The translations under genes and the position numbers were made by a program. Below are positions 5,818-9,132 of a stretch of 9,132 bases of DNA, in pieces. Source of the DNA: Clostridia bacterium (GTDB lineage Bacteria > Bacillota_A > Clostridia > Christensenellales > Aristaeellaceae). Each line of letters opens with the position of its first letter. Position 1 is the first letter of the stretch. Under the pieces are notes generated by a model. It had not been told where the DNA came from. It ran no database searches and saw only the letters and a list, made by a program, of their open reading frames with translations. The stretch spans positions 1 to 9,132 of the forward strand of contig JAFQIF010000103.1 of the NCBI GenBank assembly GCA_017397695.1, written 5' to 3'.

Positions 5818-6222
5818 ATGAATACAAGAATCAGTACGCAGGCCAGGGCGGTGCTCGGCGTGCTCGCCGAAAGGAGATGTCATCTGACCGCAGAAGAAAT
5901 TCTGGAGAGTCTGGATAACATCGGCACGGCGACCGTATATCGTGCGCTGGATCATCTGACCGAGCTGGGTATGATCCGCCGGCTCGCGCTATGCAAGAAG
6001 AGCGCAGTGTATGAATATGTGAGAGATTCCCATGTGCACTTTGTCTGCAATCGCTGCGGTCACGTGTATGACATTCAGGCCGACTTCTCCGGCATGGTGA
6101 AAGAGGCAGCCAGGGTTTGCGGTCATCAGGTGGACTGGGTCGAGGTTACGGCCCATGGCATGTGCAGCGCGTGCTCCAGTGAAACGGGTAATATGGATAC
6201 TGCGTCGGTGTCCATTCAATAA
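5818..6222 (+). CDS. PerR/Fur-family metalloregulator, N-terminally short
   Basis: A 134-residue winged-helix repressor of the Fur superfamily, expected to bind the operators of both stress units. Recognition helix: [15 protein letters not shown] (37-51). Structural zinc site: Cys77/Cys80 (CNRCG) and Cys116/Cys119 (CSAC). Compared with B. subtilis PerR, the regulatory metal ligands align as His22 (PerR His37), Glu66 (Asp85), His72 (His91), His74 (His93) and Asp85 (Asp104). The Asp at the Asp104 position favours peroxide-sensing PerR over Fur, which has Glu there, but Glu66 replaces the other Asp. The protein starts about 15 residues later than PerR, lacking the first helix. The start is well supported: AGAGAGGA (5803-5810) is 7 nt upstream and the predicted transcript begins only ~26 nt before the ATG. 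It is followed by rubrerythrin 2 after 37 nt. PerR is my preferred call on sequence plus context; Fur remains possible. Confidence 0.88.
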   Translation: MNTRISTQARAVLGVLAERRCHLTAEEILESLDNIGTATVYRALDHLTELGMIRRLALCKKSAVYEYVRDSHVHFVCNRCGHVYDIQADFSGMVKEAARVCGHQVDWVEVTAHGMCSACSSETGNMDTASVSIQ

Positions 6223-6259
6223 AAACATCATCAAAAGAGATAAAGGGAGGAAACAAAGT

Positions 6260-6805
6260 ATGAAGAAGTGGGTATGTCCGGTTTGCGGTTATGTGCATGA
6301 GGGCCCGGAGGCGCCCGAGAAGTGCCCGCTGTGCAAGGTGCCGGGTGAGAAGTTCAAGGAGATGAGCGGCGAGAAGGTCTGGGCTGCGGAGCATGTGCTG
6401 GGCGTGGCGAAGGATGCGCCGGAAGAGATCATCAAGGGCCTGCGTGAGAACTTCGAGGGCGAGTGCTCCGAGGTGGGCATGTATCTGGCGATGGCGCGCG
6501 TGGCGCATCGCGAGGGCTATCCGGAGATCGGCCTGTACTGGGAGAAGGCTGCCTACGAAGAGGCTGAGCACGCGGCGAAGTTCGCCGAGCTGCTGGGCGA
6601 AGTGGTGACCACCAGCACCAAGCGGAATCTGGAGCTGCGCGTGGATGCTGAGAACGGCGCGACTGCCGGCAAGTTTGAACTGGCGAAGAAGGCGAAGGAA
6701 CTCAATCTTGATGCGATCCATGACACTGTGCACGAGATGGCCCGCGATGAGGCCCGCCACGGCAAGGCGTTTGAGGGTCTGCTCAAGCGCTACTTCGGCA
6801 AGTAA
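6260..6805 (+). CDS. Reverse rubrerythrin 2, probable NADH-dependent peroxidase component
   Basis: A 181-residue paralogue of the protein at 3595, with the same order: rubredoxin domain (Cys6, Cys9, Cys22, Cys25), then a diiron four-helix domain. Candidate iron ligands are Glu68 ([10 protein letters not shown]), Glu101 and His104 (EEAEH), Glu131, and Glu164/His167 in EMARDEARH. The ATG at 6260 was chosen because GGGAGG (6245-6250) precedes it by 9 nt and the protein then aligns end to end with paralogue 1; the frame stays open upstream into the regulator gene, but that extension is not homologous. The gene follows the regulator by 37 nt and shares its promoter. Only 12 of 180 aligned residues differ from copy 1, mostly outside the metal sites (Tyr4 to Trp, Lys-Gln to Ile-Lys near 58, Arg to Lys at 169), and this copy has one extra C-terminal Lys. 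Confidence 0.95.
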   Translation: MKKWVCPVCGYVHEGPEAPEKCPLCKVPGEKFKEMSGEKVWAAEHVLGVAKDAPEEIIKGLRENFEGECSEVGMYLAMARVAHREGYPEIGLYWEKAAYEEAEHAAKFAELLGEVVTTSTKRNLELRVDAENGATAGKFELAKKAKELNLDAIHDTVHEMARDEARHGKAFEGLLKRYFGK

Positions 6806-6820
6806 GCCGCCTGTGGCGGC
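6806..6820 (+). other. Small 6-bp hairpin directly after rubrerythrin 2
   Basis: GCCGCC (6806-6811) and GGCGGC (6815-6820) form a perfect stem with a TGT loop immediately after the stop codon. No T-tract follows, so it is more likely a 3'-end stability hairpin than a terminator. Confidence 0.4.
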
Positions 6821-6851
6821 AGCCACAAATCAAAAAACAGCCATGTAATGG

Positions 6852-6880
6852 GGAGGCTCCTTCGGGGGCCTCCTCTCTTG
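6852..6880 (+). terminator. Terminator of unit B with a UUCG tetraloop
   Basis: GGAGGCTCC (6852-6860) pairs with GGGGCCTCC (6865-6873) with one U-G pair, closed by the very stable C(UUCG)G loop. The tail is weak (TCTCTTG), though a T7 run follows at 6887-6893. Confidence 0.78.
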
Positions 6881-6916
6881 TCATTCTTTTTTTGGATTGT
6901 GCGTATGCGCCGACCG

Positions 6917-6945
6917 TTGTGCCGGGCGGCGTTTACAGGTATAAT
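6917..6945 (+). promoter_or_regulatory. Promoter of the PIG-L-family gene
   Basis: Consensus -10 TATAAT (6940-6945) with TTGTGC (6917-6922) 17 nt upstream as a partial -35. Transcription would start near 6952, close to the ribosome site AAAGGAG (6953-6959), giving a very short leader. No Fur/PerR operator is visible, so this gene is probably outside the stress regulon. Confidence 0.65.
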
Positions 6946-6968
6946 CAGGAAGAAAGGAGCTGAACGTC

Positions 6969-7763
6969 ATGGAACAGTATCGCTTTTTGATGGTTGGCGC
7001 GCATCCGGACGATATGGAGCTGCGCTGCGGCGGCTTGGCGCTGCGTCTTCGCCAGAAGGGGCATCGGGTCAGGTTTATATCGATGACGGATGGCGGCGCA
7101 GGGCATCATGTGATGGAGCGCGATGCGCTGGTGCAGCGGCGCAGAAAAGAGACGGAAGCGGTAAGCGGCATGTTGGATATTGAGTACAGAATCATGCCGA
7201 TTCCGGATGGACATCTGGAGCCTGCGATGAACGTGCGCGAAATGCTGGTGAGGGAAATCCGGGACTATGCGCCGCATGTGATTCTTACACACCGTACGGT
7301 GGATTATCATCCGGATCATCGGGCCTGTGGGCAGCTGGTGATGGACTGTGCATACATGGTCAATGTGCCTCTATTCTGTCCGGATGTTCCTTGTCTGCCG
7401 TATGCGCCGGTCATTCTTTCGGTTTGGGATCGTTTTGCCCGGCCGCAGCCTTTTCAGCCGAACCTGATTGTGCCGATTGACGATCTGGTGGAGCAAAAAA
7501 TCGACGGCGTACTATGCCATGTGTCTCAGTTTTATGAATGGCTGCCGCATATCGAGGGATGGACGGATATTGAAGCAGCGCTTTCTTTTGAAGAAAAGAC
7601 GGCTTTGCTGCGTGATCATCTGCGCAGCCGTTTTTCCGGCGAGGCACGCATGTATCCGCAGCTGATGCCTGAGGGCGTCGGGTATGCCGAAACCTTTGAA
7701 TGGAATGAGTATGGTGCTGAACTGACGGATGCGCTTCGCCGGGCGATGGCAGAAATTCCGTGA
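6969..7763 (+). CDS. PIG-L/LmbE-family zinc deacetylase
   Basis: A 264-residue cytoplasmic protein of the family that removes acetyl groups from N-acetylglucosamine-type sugars or conjugates (GlcNAc-PI de-N-acetylase, MshB, BshB, DacB-type). Signature motifs are AHPDD (11-15), holding zinc ligand His12, general base Asp14 and zinc ligand Asp15, and HPDH (114-117), where His117 is the expected third ligand. GGLALRL and FISMTDGGAGHH follow the family pattern. The residue after AHPDD is Met rather than the usual Glu. AAAGGAG (6953-6959) lies 9 nt before ATG, and the gene has its own promoter. No mycothiol or bacillithiol genes are visible nearby, so the physiological substrate is unknown. The third codon positions are less GC-biased than in the mgl genes, suggesting lower expression. 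Confidence 0.88.
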   Translation: MEQYRFLMVGAHPDDMELRCGGLALRLRQKGHRVRFISMTDGGAGHHVMERDALVQRRRKETEAVSGMLDIEYRIMPIPDGHLEPAMNVREMLVREIRDYAPHVILTHRTVDYHPDHRACGQLVMDCAYMVNVPLFCPDVPCLPYAPVILSVWDRFARPQPFQPNLIVPIDDLVEQKIDGVLCHVSQFYEWLPHIEGWTDIEAALSFEEKTALLRDHLRSRFSGEARMYPQLMPEGVGYAETFEWNEYGAELTDALRRAMAEIP

Positions 7764-7780
7764 CGGATCTAAGGGCAGCA

Positions 7781-7801
7781 ATGCCGGAAGGGCATCGTTT
7801 T
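7781..7801 (+). terminator. Weak terminator candidate after the PIG-L-family gene
   Basis: A 5-bp stem ATGCC (7781-7785) / GGCAT (7791-7795) with a 5-nt loop, followed by CGTTTTC. It is short, so only a weak call, but its place between a stop codon and the next promoter is right. Confidence 0.4.
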
Positions 7802-7824
7802 CAGATGTGGATTTGGACAAAACG

Positions 7825-7853
7825 TGGACTTTGGCGCGTTAAAATGGTATAAT
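7825..7853 (+). promoter_or_regulatory. Promoter of the flavin-binding split-barrel gene
   Basis: Extended -10 TGGTATAAT (TATAAT at 7848-7853) with TGGACT (7825-7830) 17 nt upstream. The next gene begins 33 nt after the -10. Confidence 0.7.
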
Positions 7854-7885
7854 AAACAAAACGGAAGCGGAAAGGACCTGGTGTC

Positions 7886-8314
7886 ATGCGGGATAGAATC
7901 ATTGCCAGAGCAGGAGAGATTGTCGCGCAGCGGATGGGCGTGGGCAATCGTGGTTTTTGCACGCTGGCGCTGGTGGATGAAGACGGCTATCCGGCGATGA
8001 CTACGATTTCCATTTCCAAGGCAGACGGTATTAAGTGGCTCACGTTCTGTACAAGTCTGCGGGACAATTCCGTACTGCGTGTGCGCCGGTCCTGCAAGGC
8101 GGGCGTATGCGTGAATTCCGAGGGATACCACATTGCGCTCTGCGGTACGATTGAGGTGCTGACCGATGCACAGACCAAGCGGGAGATGTGGTACGCGGAT
8201 CTTTCGCAGAATTTTAAGGGATACGATGACCCGGATTATTGTGTGCTCAGGTTCACGACAGAAAGCTACAACCTGCTGATCGATTGGCACAGTGTTCGGG
8301 GCGGCTTTCGGTGA
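7886..8314 (+). CDS. Pyridoxamine 5'-phosphate oxidase-like flavin-binding split-barrel protein
   Basis: A 142-residue cytoplasmic protein of the PNPOx-like/general stress protein 26 group. Visible features of the fold are FCTLALVDEDGYPAMTTISI (residues 24-43), IKWLTFCTSLRDNSVLRVRR (49-68), where the family has the strand and conserved basic residues that hold the FMN phosphate, and AGVCVNSEGYHIALCGTIEVL (72-92). It lacks the C-terminal substrate-binding tail of true PdxH and is shorter (about 210 residues in PdxH), so vitamin B6 synthesis is not implied. AAAGGA (7871-7876) precedes the ATG by 9 nt, and an extended -10 promoter lies upstream. Relatives bind FMN, F420 or haem; the cofactor cannot be decided here. 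Being just outside the oxidative-stress island, a redox-related role is possible but not shown. Confidence 0.82.
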   Translation: MRDRIIARAGEIVAQRMGVGNRGFCTLALVDEDGYPAMTTISISKADGIKWLTFCTSLRDNSVLRVRRSCKAGVCVNSEGYHIALCGTIEVLTDAQTKREMWYADLSQNFKGYDDPDYCVLRFTTESYNLLIDWHSVRGGFR

Positions 8315-8351
8315 AAGAGACATTTCCTTAGCGCATATTGTGAAGCGCCCC

Positions 8352-8379
8352 TTGCCTTTTTGGCGAATTTTGCTATAAT
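8352..8379 (+). promoter_or_regulatory. Promoter of pduL
   Basis: TTGCCT (8352-8357), 16-nt spacer, TATAAT (8374-8379) preceded by TGC as an extended -10. An AT-rich leader of about 30 nt carries AAGGAG (8401-8406), 9 nt before the ATG. Confidence 0.75.
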
Positions 8380-8415
8380 ATAATTAATCTCTAAATCAGT
8401 AAGGAGTGTATTCCA

Positions 8416-8991
8416 ATGGCGAATAAGGTTCTGGTGGAAACTTCCGCCCGTCACATTCACGTTTCCCGTGAACATCTTGATATCCTCTTTGGCGAGGGCT
8501 ATGAGCTGACCATCAAGAAGATGCTGTCCCAGCCGGGTCAGTATGCGTGCGCTGAGCGCGTCGACGTTGTGGGCCCGAAGAAGACCCTGGCGGGCGTGTC
8601 CATCCTTGGTCCGGTCCGTCCGGAGACCCAGGTTGAGCTCTCTCTGACCGACGCCCGTTCCATCGGCGTTGTGGCTCCGGTTCGCGAGTCCGGCCAGATC
8701 AAGGGTTCCGGCGCCTGCAAGATCGTTGGCCCGAAGGGCGAGATCGAGATCTCCGAGGGCGTGATCGTTGCCAAGCGTCACATCCACATGACCACTGCTG
8801 ACGCCGCTGAGTTCGGTCTGGTTGATAAGCAGGTCGTGTCTGTGAAGGTCGATTCTGATGGCCGCAGCCTGATCTTCGGCGACGTCGTTGTCCGCGTGAA
8901 CGATACCTACGCGCTGGCGATGCACATCGATACCGACGAGTCCAACGCTGCCGGCATGGCTCCGGGCACCATGGGAGAGGTCATCAAGTAA
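8416..8991 (+). CDS. pduL: PduL-type phosphate acyltransferase (phosphotransacylase)
   Basis: A 191-residue zinc enzyme that interconverts acyl-CoA plus phosphate with acyl-phosphate plus CoA (propanoyl or acetyl), feeding acetate/propionate kinase for ATP. The two tandem beta-barrel repeats are marked by their zinc motifs SARHIHVS (10-17; His13, His15) and AKRHIHMT (119-126; His122, His124). Further candidate site residues are Glu74 in TQVELS, Arg90 in APVRESG and His170 in AMHIDTDE. The N-terminus begins only about 8 residues before the first motif, so there is no encapsulation peptide. This indicates a free cytosolic enzyme, probably serving instead of Pta in central fermentation, not a microcompartment one. 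No other pdu/eut genes are in view. Strong GC-ending codon bias like mglBAC suggests high expression. Confidence 0.93.
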   Translation: MANKVLVETSARHIHVSREHLDILFGEGYELTIKKMLSQPGQYACAERVDVVGPKKTLAGVSILGPVRPETQVELSLTDARSIGVVAPVRESGQIKGSGACKIVGPKGEIEISEGVIVAKRHIHMTTADAAEFGLVDKQVVSVKVDSDGRSLIFGDVVVRVNDTYALAMHIDTDESNAAGMAPGTMGEVIK

Positions 8992-9008
8992 TTGGTTTGA
9001 ATCCATTT

Positions 9009-9035
9009 AGGCAGTGCTTTGGCACTGCCTTTTCC
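9009..9035 (+). terminator. Intrinsic terminator of pduL
   Basis: 9-bp perfect stem AGGCAGTGC (9009-9017) / GCACTGCCT (9022-9030) with a TTTG loop and a TTTCC tail. Confidence 0.88.
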
Positions 9036-9103
9036 TTTGGATAGGTTTAGGGATAGAAAGTTCATTAAGGCAGCTTGAAGCCGCCGCGAAGCGAAGAAGG
9101 GGT

Positions 9104-9122
9104 CTGGGGACAATGTCCCCAG
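9104..9122. repeat. 8-bp palindromic hairpin in a possible dispersed intergenic repeat
   Basis: CTGGGGAC (9104-9111) and GTCCCCAG (9115-9122) are perfect inverted repeats around AAT. No T-tract follows and no open reading frame is credible here. The flanking GC-rich stretch (from about 9070) looks like intergenic repeats common in Clostridia, but only this one copy is in the window. Confidence 0.5.
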
Positions 9123-9132
9123 GCAGGTTTGG

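Noticed and set aside
6155..6259. Upstream in-frame extension of rubrerythrin 2 (35 extra residues, some inside the regulator gene)
   Set aside because: The ribosome site at 6245-6250 and alignment with rubrerythrin 1 fix the start at 6260. The extension has no homology to the family and overlaps the regulator's coding sequence.
6848..7183. 111-codon plus-strand frame overlapping the start of the PIG-L-family gene
   Set aside because: It runs through the unit B terminator and promoter region and overlaps a real gene in another frame. No ribosome site and no recognisable protein.
8332..8350. Terminator after the flavin-binding split-barrel gene (GCGC ... GCGC)
   Set aside because: Only four pairs and no adjoining T-tract; not enough to call.

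Overview
The window looks like chromosomal DNA of a moderately GC-rich anaerobic Firmicute of the class Clostridia, plausibly a gut Oscillospiraceae/Butyricicoccaceae-type organism. The reasons are strong AAGGAG-type ribosome sites, TTGACA/TATAAT promoters, intrinsic hairpin terminators, a GalP/Mgl-type sugar transporter with GC-rich third codon positions, and an oxygen-defence set built from rubrerythrins and rubredoxins with no catalase or SOD in view. The genus is not resolvable from this stretch. All genes lie on the + strand. No mobile element, CRISPR array, tRNA or rRNA was seen.

Region 1 (1-3408) is the end of a galactose/glucose-type CUT2 ABC transporter operon: the C-terminal part of the binding protein (mglB), the double-ATPase mglA and the permease mglC. 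A perfect 12-bp hairpin lies between mglB and mglA, a 10-bp terminator follows mglC, and a small 66-residue single-span membrane protein with a TTG start lies just behind that terminator.

Region 2 (3427-6880) is the most interesting part: a compact peroxide/iron-stress island in two transcription units. Unit A is reverse rubrerythrin 1 - rubredoxin - ferritin - flavin reductase/rubredoxin fusion (Hrb-like). Unit B is a PerR/Fur-family regulator - reverse rubrerythrin 2. Each unit starts with a near-consensus promoter whose 17-nt spacer is filled by a Fur/PerR-type 7-1-7 operator, with a second operator 41-42 nt upstream. The two promoter regions are clearly related to each other, and the two rubrerythrins are about 93% identical. 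The likely working model, inferred from families and context, is that the metalloregulator represses both units including its own gene. When peroxide or iron status inactivates it, electrons from NAD(P)H flow through flavin/rubredoxin carriers to the rubrerythrins, which reduce H2O2, while ferritin sequesters released iron.

Region 3 (6881-9132) holds three apparently separately promoted genes: a PIG-L/LmbE-type deacetylase, a pyridoxamine-phosphate-oxidase-like flavin-binding split-barrel protein, and a PduL-type phosphate acyltransferase without a microcompartment targeting extension. The last ~95 bases after the pduL terminator are non-coding as far as visible and contain an 8-bp palindromic hairpin in a stretch that resembles a dispersed intergenic repeat.

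The individual families are known. What merits a second look is the duplicated, probably autoregulated promoter/operator architecture, the N-terminally short regulator with mixed PerR/Fur features, the CxC rubredoxin, the intra-operon hairpins and the small membrane protein.
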